Positions 26,498 through 37,700 of a DNA stretch of 64,000 nt are shown here, in pieces; within the stretch, counting starts at the first letter, position 1, and each line of letters begins with the position of its first letter. The notes below the pieces were generated by a model. It saw only the letters and a program-made list of their open reading frames with translations. It was not told the origin of the DNA and made no database searches. This stretch comes from Melanocharis versteri (lineage: Eukaryota > Chordata > Aves > Passeriformes > Melanocharitidae): the NCBI GenBank assembly GCA_013397845.1, contig VZTG01004475.1, positions 910,506-974,505 of the forward strand. The letters are read 5' to 3'. The translations under genes and the position numbers were made by a program.

Positions 26498-29400
26498 CAT
26501 GACTGGGGTATTTCCTGGCAGGCAGCTTGCTGCTGGAGCCAAGAGTGAGAAGAAGAAGATTGCAGAGAGTTGAAAGCCCCCTGAGGTTGGGAGCAGGTGC
26601 CCCAAAATGTTTGTGGCGAGCAGAGGGGGCTGCTGGCACAGTGGAGCTGCAGCCACCTCTCCAGGGGAATTACTGCTGAGGTTTTTGTGCCCTGCACCAG
26701 GTCCAGGAGGGTGAGGTGAACCTGACACCACGGCTTCCTGGGTGAGAAGTGCCCTGAGCTGGGAACAGCGTTTGAAAATCGGATCTGCTGATCTTACTTC
26801 ATTTTTCTAGTGGTAGGAAAACAAATAAATAAGAAAAAGGAAAAAAAAAAAGTAAGGGGACATTGGCAGATCTGGTCTGTGACTCTGTTGGCAGTTCGGT
26901 GGATTTTGGATTAAAAGTTGGGTAGAATGCATAAAATCCAACACAGGGTCTAATCAGATTGTTCTTGATGATTTAGCAAGATTATAATTATATCTTTGTG
27001 TAATTGTTTTTTGTATGATGGATCTTCAGCTTTATTCTCTCTGTAATAGAGTCTAAACATAGACTGGAATAACCATAAACATAATCAGAAACAACAGTTT
27101 CAGTGCGAACAGGGAAATGCTATTGGCTTTCTGGAGGTTGCTCATCTGGACATTCATACAGCCTGTTTCTTTTTAATGTTTACTGAATATTTAATGATAC
27201 TTATTATGCACACGGTGTTCCTCTACATGCTTATTTAGAAGTGAGTAGTATTTCCTGAAGACGTAGGAATGCAATAGCAGTATGAAAGGCTTTGTATTAT
27301 ATACTCATCAAATAATAAAGCTTTTTTTCTGGACTGTAAGCAATTCAATTATTTTGTTTCTGAAATAAATTAAGTAAAGCTTATTGAGTCCAATCAGCCC
27401 TTGTTTCTAGGGAATTGTAGTTCAATTTCATTTTTAATTAGATTGAACATTGTGAATTTCTTAGCAGTGGTAAGCAAGATCTGGCAATAAAATATGCACT
27501 CAATTTGTATTAGAAGTTGCTAAAATCTAGTGCAGGGAACTGGCAGTATATCTGGCTTGTGTTTAATTGTCCAAATATCCTATTGTGAAAAATTCCATTT
27601 TTAAAAACTGCTGATGTGTAACAAATTACTTTTCTTTGATAAAACTGTGTAGAAGATGAGCAGGCAGCAGACAGGAAAAAGTGTGGGACAGAACATTCAG
27701 TTCTTGATAAGGTTAACAGCACATGTAGGACCAGGATGTTATTTTGCTTTTCTGTGCAAGGATTACAGAATTAAAGCAAGATGCTTTTTGATTTAGAGAG
27801 AGTGGTGGGGGGGAAAGGTCTACAAAGGTTTTTTTCTCAATTGCCACAGCTGTCCAAGGTCAGTGTGTGGATTTCCAGTCTAACTAGCACACAACAAGCT
27901 TGTGACCAGTGCTCATTGAGAAGTCTACTGCCCTTGGATAGCACTTACCTGACAGAGGAATATACTTAAAAATATAATGGGTGGTAAACTGGTGTACAAA
28001 AGTAGCTCTTACTTATCACTGCCATACAGCCCCATCGCTCAAATGCAGATTTTTGTGATTAACATCCTAAAGTTTCTTACCCTTCCCTCCTGCTTTTCTT
28101 CCCACATTCTGTAGGACATCCAGGAAATACAAAAGAAAGATCTCTCTTCCCTAAAAATATTTTTTTTTCGGTATAAAAAAGGACAAAATTTTGAAAATTG
28201 AAAATTGTGAAAGCCAGTTTTAGTTTGGAAAGTGATTAAAGAAAACATCGTAAGAAATCTTAGATGTGCATGTCAGATCTTCTCCACAAATAAATGTGCT
28301 TCATGTTACCATTTCTCTGGTAGTAACTACACCAAAGTCTTAAGGTCTTGCCATGATACCGAGCAACTCTTTGATTTTGTATGGTTCCTGTATATGTCAC
28401 TGTATGGCAGGAGTAGTGTGATAAATTCCACTGCAATTTGTTTTCCCCCTCCTAAGACCTTTATGGCAACAGCCTGTCATTTACGAGGCCACTGTGCACG
28501 CATTTATAGCTGTTTGATGCAGCTTAATCCCTTTCCCAGCCCTGTTTGTTCAATGTAGGGACGGTGCCATTCCTCAGGCAAGGACAGTCCTTGAGCTGGG
28601 AAGGAAAGATGTGTTTCTTTTCATGGTCCCCGTGCAGCAGGCGTTAAACTGGCTGCATCCTCCATCCCTTTACAGCCTCAGCACAGCACTGGGAGGGTTG
28701 ATCAGCAAAAGCCAAAACCTCTTCAGAGCTGTGCCACAGAACTCCTTTGAGCACCGTCCCTCGATCTTGGTGATGGGGAATGTCGGAGCGTGATTAAACA
28801 GCAAGTGCAGTGTTAAAAATACAAGGTGAAACCAAACCTTACTTGTTAAAAACTTGCAGTTTGGAGGAGTGGTATATCGATGAAGATATGTGTATTTGGG
28901 TGGGTTGTTTTCCACCTTGAGTTTTGTTTGTGTTACCACAGCCCCTTCCAAGTGCTCTGTATTACAGCAGGTGCTTGAGAGGACAGAAGCATCTGATTGT
29001 ACCCAGAGCATCTAAATCTTAGTTTTCTACCCAAACAATCTGCTATAGAAATAAAAAGATATTTTATCAGTGGGATCTTCCAACAGTTTAAATGTAACTT
29101 TCCCTTTGCTTTGTAATTTTATGTGCTGCCAATTAGTCAAATGAGATTGGAGATCCTTTCAGAGCATCATGATTTTAATTGGGACTTCAGTAGAAAAGAG
29201 TAATTAATAACTGTTAACCTGTCCAGTAAAGCTGTGTCTCAGATTAATGAACCATGTCTTTTGCACATTGCACTATGAATTGAAAAATGCAGCAGTTAAA
29301 AACTGATTACTGTTATTTGTCTAATTAATGCTGATCATTGCACTGAAGTATAATGACAATAGGAGATTTTTTAAAATTAAGATATTTTATTTTAAGCAGA

Positions 29401-32400
29401 ATGTTATGTATTAGGTACATACATGTATTTTTTCATGTATTTTTAATACACTTTCTTCCTCTTAAATATTATTGTGCAAACAGCATGTTTGTTTTTTTTA
29501 CAAATTAGTTTTTCTTTAAACTATTTTTTGTTTCCATGCTCCATATGTATTATGGCTTTGAATATAAAATTCTGCATGCATTTTTGTGTGGTTTACCTGG
29601 AAAGGACAGAGAAAAGGTGATGACAATTATATAGAGACAATCACCATATAAACAGGAAATTGTTTCTTATTTTCTGAATGTGCTCTGTCCATGTTTGGCT
29701 TTGTTAGCACTGAATGGACTTGAAATAAACAGTGAAATTGTGAATCTGCCTTTAGGAAGAGGAAGAGTTTGGCATGGAGATACATGGAGGAGGTTGTATG
29801 TTAGAATAACAACATGATCCCAAATTAACTTTGCTGTCAGTAGCTGACACTTAAACGCCTTTGTTGTCTGATGAACTGTGATGTCATTAACACTGAGGCA
29901 GTCGTTGTGCAAAATACAATTTTTGCAACATTGTGTCTAGTTTTAAAGAGATTTAAGTAGTGTAAACTTCCCTTTTAAGCATAAAAAAAAAACCAAAACA
30001 CACCAACTCCTTCTTAAGAATCTGTAAGTGCTTGTAGCTAAAGCCTGTCTTATCTCTCTGTTTAGGGGTCTGTTACTTTGCCAGACACAGATGTATTTTT
30101 GATATAGAAAAACCTTCAAAAACCTGTGAGTAGTTTCAATGAGCAGCCTAATAATATCTATTAGTGTGATTATCTGTGTACAGGAGTGAGGGTACAGCCG
30201 GGATACACACTTTCAATCGTGTGAAATCCATTCACATAAATGAGTTCTCAAGATGACAACTACATTTTTAGGCAATTTTGACTTCAGACATCACAGTGTG
30301 CTTGAAGGACTTTTTGAAATGTAGGCTTTTATAACATACTAGCATAGTACATGATACATAATGAGATAGAAGAGAACTCTTAAATACTGTTGTGCAGCTA
30401 ATTTATATTGTTTTATTTACTATTATGTAAGGATTGGAAGTCTGAAGCCGGATCTAATAGAGTTGAAAGCAGAATTAGATCAACTAAGAAAATGTAATTG
30501 GATTTGTATTGACCCTAGTAACAGTAGGGAACCTATGGTAAAATTAAGAGATCTGGATCTTTTTTTTCCAGCGCTAAAATTTGATTTGAAAATCTCGCTA
30601 CAAGTGGTGCAATGTGTTTGGAAGTTGCTGTATTTTAAATCAAGTTTTCCAGACACACTGTTAGTGCTCCTTGTTTTGAATAAGAATGGAACCTTCCATG
30701 ATGGCAAAGTCACTTACTATATGGAATTGTAAGCCAACATATCTTGTACTGAACTGCTTTATCTTAAATAATGTATCAGTTGATAAAAGAACAGGTTGTT
30801 CCAGGGATTAGTGAGCAGGTTTTTCACAGCTCTGTTTCTTGAGGTTGGATTTTGTGGTGTCTAATCTGTGGACGAGTTTCTGTATTCCTTTACATCTCTC
30901 ACTGTGTCTCTTGATTTCTTCCATGTGATGCCCCGTGTCAGTTGATCATGCATTGCTACTTTCTAAATTATTTGTAAGCAGAACTGTTGCTGGGAATCAA
31001 CAAAAGGGAGAGAAGAGATGCCATGCTTATTTCATTATCTTTAAACCATTAGGGTCTTGCTGGATCAGAGGTTCTAGAAACAGGATCTAAGCTGTTCAGA
31101 TGCCATGAGAGAATAGTGTAGGAAACCCTTTCTTAGCTGTCTCTGCAATCATAGTTGCTGTAATCCAAGTGAGACCGAAGTATGATGTGATTTTCTGCTC
31201 TCTGCCCGTGAAATGACAGCTTAAACTCAACCCCAGATGTGGCTCCCATGCACAGGATATCACAGTAGTGCTGCTCCAGTCACGCTGTATTTTTTGGAAA
31301 GCGAGGGTGCTGCTGGAACAGCTCCATGCCTCAGTGTGCATGTTCTTAATTTTCTGAGGCTCTGGGGTTAGCAGGTAACCAGTCCAGTGTAGTCCCTGGA
31401 AAATAATGAAGGCTGGTTACCTGATTGGTCTTGTGCTGTTTGGTGCTTGGAAGGTGCAAGGATGCCCTCAGCTGAGAAGAGACCAGGGGAAAAGATCTGC
31501 AGAGAGTCAGGCTTTGCCCTCAGCTGGAAGATAACAAATACAGCTTGAGGCCAGTTCCTGCTGCATTGCTTCCCTGCTTGTCAGCAGGCATTGAAGGGCA
31601 GCTGTCATGCATTATGCTGGAGATTCACAGAGGCTGCAGTCTGTTCTCCTTGGTAGGTTTGTTCCGTGTTCAGATCATTAATATAACCCCCAATTAAGTG
31701 TTCATTCAGGTGCACACTAGCCTCAGGTGAGCTAAAACACATTAAAGCCACCTATGAAAGGTCGTGGCCCCCGTTTGTTGTTGCTTCTTTTCTTTCTCCC
31801 CAGCAAATAGTCGTGCTCAGCTTGCTTATTTTGGACCCAATACCTGCCAGAAGGTTCCTGGCCAAAGTTCCCCAGGAGAGCTTGTCTGAAATGTGGAGCA
31901 CAGACCTGGTCTCTGTTACCTGTGTGTCAGTGCAAAAGGTGAATATTTCCTCTGCCACGTCTCAGAGACGGTGCAGTTAAAATGGAGAAGCTGCTCTGAG
32001 TTTTCCCCTTAGAGCCAAACTGAGTTCTGTAGACTGTTGCAATCTGTCTTCTCACTGCTTCAGCCATATCATCTTTAAAAGGCAATTTAATGGTGCCTGA
32101 TGGTGTGTAGAGTTTACAAGGCTAATCTGTCCCCAGGTACACGACAGAGCCTTTGATAAAGAAGCAAGTGTCTCATATTAGATTAAACGGAGTCCAGAAT
32201 GTTTTATGGGGTGATCTAATATACTGAATTGAAGCAGTTACATTTTTTAAAGTAACTCTAAAAACTGTGGACTTAAGCAGCCATAAATAACTGAAGGGTT
32301 AACAGTGGGCACTGGCATCTGTTTTCAAGGGTTCTGCTGTTTCCAGTTTGTTCTGAGATGTTTATGGCTTTGGGAGAAGGACAGTGCATACATCCAAAAT

Positions 32401-33358
32401 CATAAGGAGCAGATTTTGCTGTTGGCTGGTTTTGCAATCTGAAAGAATCCATTCATTTGAATAGATGTGCACTGGTTTACCTGAAGGAATTAATCTACAG
32501 TCTTCCGCCTTGTGAAAAAAATATGCAGAACCTTCTTTGGTTTCTTTGTGCTCGGACAATTTATGGCTGGTAAAGTGTTGACTTATTTAAGATGAAGATG
32601 GAATCAACAATGCACCTCTATGGTTGATATAGTTGTGCTGTCACTGTTGTAAAGTAAAAAAGCAGCAATTATAGCTGAAATCTGAAAGCTGTTTTGTAAT
32701 TTCACGTGTGCGGCACAACTCCTTACTAGAGATTGTAGCCATGGCAGCAGTGGTTGCTGCACTTAGTGAATAACAGACCTGTGTTTGCTTTCTCTCAGTG
32801 AAACTGAGGGATCTAAATGTGATTTTTCTTGAAGTACAAAGTTTTTAAAACTCTCTTTAAAAAAAAAATCTGTATTTCCTGTCTTGTGTGCTGCTAAATA
32901 AACGAGGGATTAATAAAAAGATACTGGATATGGAGGCAGGAAAACACAATTGTTATTTTAAATCCTGCCTGTTACATCATTTAGCTATGATGTGTCCCTA
33001 GCTCTCCCACCCTATTTTTTGTGCAATCAAATCCTGTCTGAATATCTGAATATGAACATGAATTGAAAACAGAACAAAACAATAATAAATGAAACTACCA
33101 TTTGGGAAATCCCTATTCCTGCATTACATTTAATGTCTGTAATACATTTTTAGGCACCTGAGCTAATCACCTTCTCTCACTCTCCTGTTCATCTGAATAG
33201 AGTTCTCTCGAAGAATCCCTTTTCATCTGTGGGTTGCTTGTTTGGGTGAGATAGGTAAGATCAAGTGACTCACAGGTCCAACTACATCTGCTTATCTGAA
33301 TTCAGACGAGTGTCAAAGTCTTTGCAAATCACAATATTAGATATATTTACTTACAGAA

Positions 33359-33420
33359 ATGGCAAATAGTATGTTGCTATTTTTATAATATGGCAAATAG
33401 TCGGCTGCTATTTTTATATT
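33359..33420 (+). repeat. 31-bp tandem duplication (two copies)
   Basis: Two adjacent 31-base units, 33359-33389 and 33390-33420. Each opens ATGGCAAATAGT and contains TGCTATTTTTATA. They differ at about four positions, three of them clustered just after base 12 of the unit. Confidence 0.9.
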
Positions 33421-34576
33421 TTTTTCTAGCTTAGCTGTCGAGTAAAGCAGAGCTGAACACCAAATGCTTGTGAGGCTCAAGCTGAATGCCATTTATTCAT
33501 GTAATTTACGTACTTGTAAAGCCACAAAGAACTGTGCATAAACATTCCTTAATACCAGCAGCTAGGAGATAAACTGAAAATTATATACATACACTAGAAA
33601 AAAATGAAGGGTCTAAAATTAGAAGGAGAAGGACAATTGAACTGAGAAACAGAGGTGTAGTAAAACTTCTCAGGTTCCTGTGCAATCAGAGTTGTGTAGA
33701 AACGTCATATACCTGCAGTCATTCTTCAGACCATTTGGAGACATTTGGAAAGTCATCAGTAGAGCAGCTCAGTGAGTAGTAAGATAATCCTTAAATACCT
33801 GAATTACTTATGTCTGAAAAATTAATATAGCTTTGTATCAGTGAGTAGTCTTCAGACAATTCCAAATATGCAGAGCATTATACAGAAAGGTCATCTCGTT
33901 TCATGGGAGTATTTGCCACATTACAATTCGATTTCTTCTGTTTCGGGAATAAAATCCCTTTATTTTTCAGTTCTCTATGAAAGAAAAAACCTGAGGTTTT
34001 CCAGTCAAAAAAGCTGCTGCTAGTTATGGTACCTGGATGCTTTTGTCCTTGACTTTGGGGAAGTTTGCCTGATATTCTGGCCCAGATCTGTGGATTTTTG
34101 GAAACTCTAATTTGCCAGCTCCAACTCAAGCTTTGATGTTCTAGTGAGACAAAATAAAAGCTGTTTGTCTGGTGGGAGGCAGATCCTAACATTTGGGTTA
34201 GATAGACTGGGGTTTTTAAATTTAATTTTATTTTTTAATACTCTGTAAACTCCTGTTTTCTCTTAATGGAAGAGTAACTGTGTCCAGAAATCCCGTGGAA
34301 GACTGATGCCAGTGTATGCAAACATTCAGTATGTGCTATGTCCTTGAGGAGGTAAACTATGCAAGAACATGATAATAACATGGAAATTATGGAAGGTCAA
34401 GTCAAGATGTTTCAGTGACATCATTTTCAAAACTGAGGCATTTTCAAGGTGGTGTTTATATCATGTGAAGGCCTGTTAAGGTGCTGCAAGCACTTTGGCA
34501 GTGCAGCTTTGTTCAGAGCGATGCGTGGTGAGAACGTGGTGCATGGCAAAGCCTCTGGCTCAGCAGTGATTAAAAA

Positions 34577-34638
34577 ACTAACGATGTGTGCTGACACTGT
34601 TGTTGTTAATGGTCACCTGTGTTGCTTTGTTCCCTCAG
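34577..34638 (+). promoter_or_regulatory. Branch-point candidates and 3' splice acceptor of exon B
   Basis: The acceptor is TTGCTTTGTTCCCTCAG with AG at 34637-34638. Two good branch-point matches lie upstream: ACTAACG (A near 34581, 57 bases from the AG) and TGCTGAC (A near 34594, 44 bases away). The pyrimidine tract between the branch site and the AG is interrupted by a G-containing GTTGTTGTTAATGG stretch. Which branch site is used is inferred. Confidence 0.85.
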
Positions 34639-34789
34639 CTGTCTCTGCTGGAAGATGCAGGGTTTGGTGGTGCTCTCCTGTACACTGATCCTTGTGACTC
34701 ACCAAAGACTGCAGACCTTGCTGATAAAGCTTTTATGGTCTCCTTGAACAGCGGAGGAGATCCATCCACGCCTGGTTACCCCAGTATTG
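34639..34789 (+). CDS. NAALADL2: NAALADL2 internal coding exon B (second half of the PA domain)
   Basis: Internal exon of 151 bases, entered in phase 0 and left in phase 1, encoding 50 residues (LSLLEDAGFGGALLYTDPCD ... GDPSTPGYPSI) plus the first G of a split codon. It continues exon A directly: ...PLLYK joins LSLLED... with no gap relative to family members. 'AGFGGALLYTDP' corresponds to 'AGAKGVILYSDP' in PSMA, and 'GGDPSTPGYP' to 'GAGDPLTPGYP'. Thr44 and Tyr47 of the exon fall where PSMA has Thr269 and Tyr272, two ligands of its structural calcium ion, so this corner of the fold seems preserved. A cysteine (residue 19, DPCD) replaces the alanine of PSMA. The segment between 'DPCD' and 'MVSLNSGGD' is shorter than in PSMA, as in NAALADL2 proteins generally. 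Acceptor (TTCCCTCAG) and donor (GTAAGT) are strong. Skipping this exon alone would shift the frame. Confidence 0.95.
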
Positions 34790-34795
34790 GTAAGT
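34790..34795 (+). promoter_or_regulatory. 5' splice donor of exon B
   Basis: ATTG|GTAAGT is a consensus donor. It splits a codon after its first base (G), so the next exon must begin in phase 1. Confidence 0.92.
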
Positions 34796-37700
34796 ACTGG
34801 TCAGGGCTTAGTCACTTAATGGGCATTTTAATGCTGTGTAGATTGTAGGTACGGGAATTAAAACACTAAACCAAGTCCTGCTGGAAATAGAGGCTCTGAG
34901 TAAGGAAACGCTGTGTAATGCAGCATGGCTTAAGGGATGGAATCCACTCTCAAAAGTGCTTTAAACTCTTGGCACAGTCTGCACTCTCAGTAGTTTATTG
35001 GGCTTTGTATTTGAGTATTCACACACTGAACCATTATTGCTACCTGCTTTTTCTTATCTCGTGAACAAAACCCAGAACTGTGAGGTACTGATCCAGTGGT
35101 TTCTGAGCATTTTCCACAGCATCTGTCCCCAATGAAAGAATTACTCCCTTCATTCTGTCTTCCTCTTTCATAGTATCAGAAATGAATTTTTTTGGTCAAT
35201 AGGTGCAAGTGAAATGTAATTAGCCATTTGTATTTGTAAGTTCTAAGAAAAAATAATGTTTATATTATCTGTGTGCTACTATCACTTAAATAGGGTGTGT
35301 TCATTTAGCCTTGCCCAGATAAACTTGGTTATTAATTATGCTTCTCTAAATACATGTATTTTTGAAAGATGGGAAATACAGAATTGATTTCAAGGAACAA
35401 CAGTCTCAAGGAACAGCATCGTCTCGTAGAATTTTATGTGGGGTTTTTTTGAAGCAATGTTAACAATAAATAGAAGCAGCAGCATATTTGACTTGTATGT
35501 GCTACTTAAATCTCCATTCTGGCAGTTCAGTGAATGTGTGTTCTGCTTCTCTGCAGCTTTTTCAGCTTTACAGCCCTTTTTACTATCTAACTATTTGGAA
35601 ATGTATTAAACAGCAGTCTATGAGTTTGTGACAAGGCTTCATCAAGAATATTTTGTCCGGTTACTGGCTCAGACATCTAAAGTTTGACTTGAATTGGCAC
35701 TAAATCAACTGAGGCAACGTGGAGATACTTCATGCCTAGAGTGGCAGAAAATAGAAATATTTGCCTGGTTGTCAAAGAAGGGTGTTAGCTATTCACAGCA
35801 TGAATGCCTTGACAGCTCAGTGGGAAAGAAATTGCACATTTTCTCAGTGTCTCAGTGTACCTGACCCAGTGTTCTTAAAAGTGCCCTGGGAGCTACAGAG
35901 GTAGATATAACACTCTTCAAGCTTTATTCTTGCTCATTTCATGGAGCTATTTGAAAAACAGTTTGTGGTGTCTCTGTCTGGCTGACTCCTTAATGTTTTA
36001 TTTACCCTACATGAAAAGTAAAGCTAATTAAAACAGATACACCAACATGAAGATGCCACTTCAGTGTCTAAACCTTATGCGTTAGTTTTCTGTCAGTAAA
36101 TGATCTCATCTGCAGTGTGCATTCCAATCTCCAGTTTGGGAAAGAGAAGCATAATTGTATGGACAATGGTGTTACAAGTGCATTGATGGTTTCTGGTAGA
36201 AGCCTTGGCGTGGCTTGACTGTGGTTTTAGATCTCTGAGCAACATTCATAAGCAGGAGCAGGTTATCATGTTTAAGATCATTTATATTTTGATCACTGAA
36301 TGCCTTGATGAGCTGGAAAGAGCTCAAAGGAATGCTTGAGAAGACCCTTTTTTTATGGTTCTGTCACTGGAAGGTAGATCAGATGGAAGTAATTTCTGCA
36401 TTTCTGATGATGATTTTGCTTCTCTGGACACTGTGAATCGACTTGCTCAGAGGTGGCTCCTGCCTGGGACAGACACAAATCCATCTGGAGTGCAGGCTTT
36501 TCCCTGGAGGCTGCACTTGGATGTGCAGTAGTTAAACTGCCCGGTGTGGAGTGAAAGAGCCAGAGAGCCCGGGCTGCCCCTTTCACTTGGGCTCACAGAG
36601 TGTAATAAGCACTACAAGAGGTTTTATTGGAAGCTCCTGCTTAAGTTATTGGCATCTCTTTGACACCATCTGCACTTCACACTTTGCCAGAAGAGCTGTT
36701 ACTATCACAATCTCCAGGCTGCTCCTACCAGCATTCTCCCTTTCACAGAGAAACTCCTGGTAAGATGGGTGATCCAAAGCTAGTCTTGTACGTGAGGAAT
36801 AAAAGGCAGGAAACTTGGATTTTCATGCTGCTGCCTTTGTTTCTCACATTCTTTTAGTCTGAAAACAAATTTCTCTGTGGTATCAGACTACTGGAATGCT
36901 TCAGTTTTTTCCTAGAAAAAAAAGCCTTTAAGAAATGGTATAATTTACAGATCTTTTCTCAAAGTTGACAACATTTTAAAATGGGATTTATGTAATAGTT
37001 CAGAGAGAATTTTGGAGTTCTCATGAGGTTTCAGCTCAGATTTTCTATTTCATGAAGATTAAGTGCTGCAGTTCTGCATATGAATCATCTTGAATGTATA
37101 GAAATAGCTTGAGGATGGGTTTGAGATGCCAGCTACCTACGAGTGGAATGATTTTATTGATCTCTGTTTAACAAAGGGGAAAAAGTAATGATGAGAGGGG
37201 GAAGTGAACAGCATTTACGTGAAAGTTTCTGCAGCTCTGTTTTTCATAATTTAATTCTTCTGTTCTTAAGACTCTTCCAATCCTGATTCATATCAGTCCT
37301 GAAACAATCATATGAGCGTTTGTGAGCATCATTTCCATCTTTGTGATTCTGGCTGCCAAAGACTAGTGTCCTTCATTTTTAGAAATCTTTCTTCTGTGTT
37401 CCTGCTTTTGAAGTGAAATGGATCCAGGGGGTGGAACTCAAGGAACTAAACATACAAGATTAGGAAGCTTGATAGGGAAACAAGAGACTTGCATGGCAAA
37501 AATTGTCTTGAAAATAAAAGTTTAGAAGAATAGTGCAAAACTTGAGTGCCTTCACCGTCTACTTTTCTTTTTCCATTTTTGACTTTTTGACTGCTGCACT
37601 TCCTTTCACCTACATTCGTATGGCAGACACATATTGGATTTCTCCATTGCTAGACTTCAGAGCTGTTTCAAATCAAATTTGTTTCCACACAGGAAATGGC

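Larger units (their letters stand above)
10851..34638 (+). other. NAALADL2: NAALADL2 intron between exons A and B (23,788 bases)
   Basis: This intron is flanked by GTTAGT and CAG and is in phase 0. It contains two CR1 remnants (23421-23650 on the - strand, 26441-26497 on the + strand), AT microsatellites, T/G-rich tracts, and a 31-bp duplication at 33359-33420. Because exon A and exon B proteins join without a gap compared with PSMA and NAALADL2, no constitutive exon is expected inside, and none was seen. The longest open frames here (168 codons at 17213-17719 on +, 149 at 19455-19904 on -) show no domain and are treated as chance. The remaining stretches between listed repeats hold nothing I can identify. 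Confidence 0.88.

Noticed and set aside
30370..30732. Roughly 120-codon + strand open frame with a short heptad-like start (LIELKAELDQLRK)
   Set aside because: A few frames of this length are expected by chance in 64 kb at this AT content. No ATG or good splice acceptor is present, and the antisense strand is also open.
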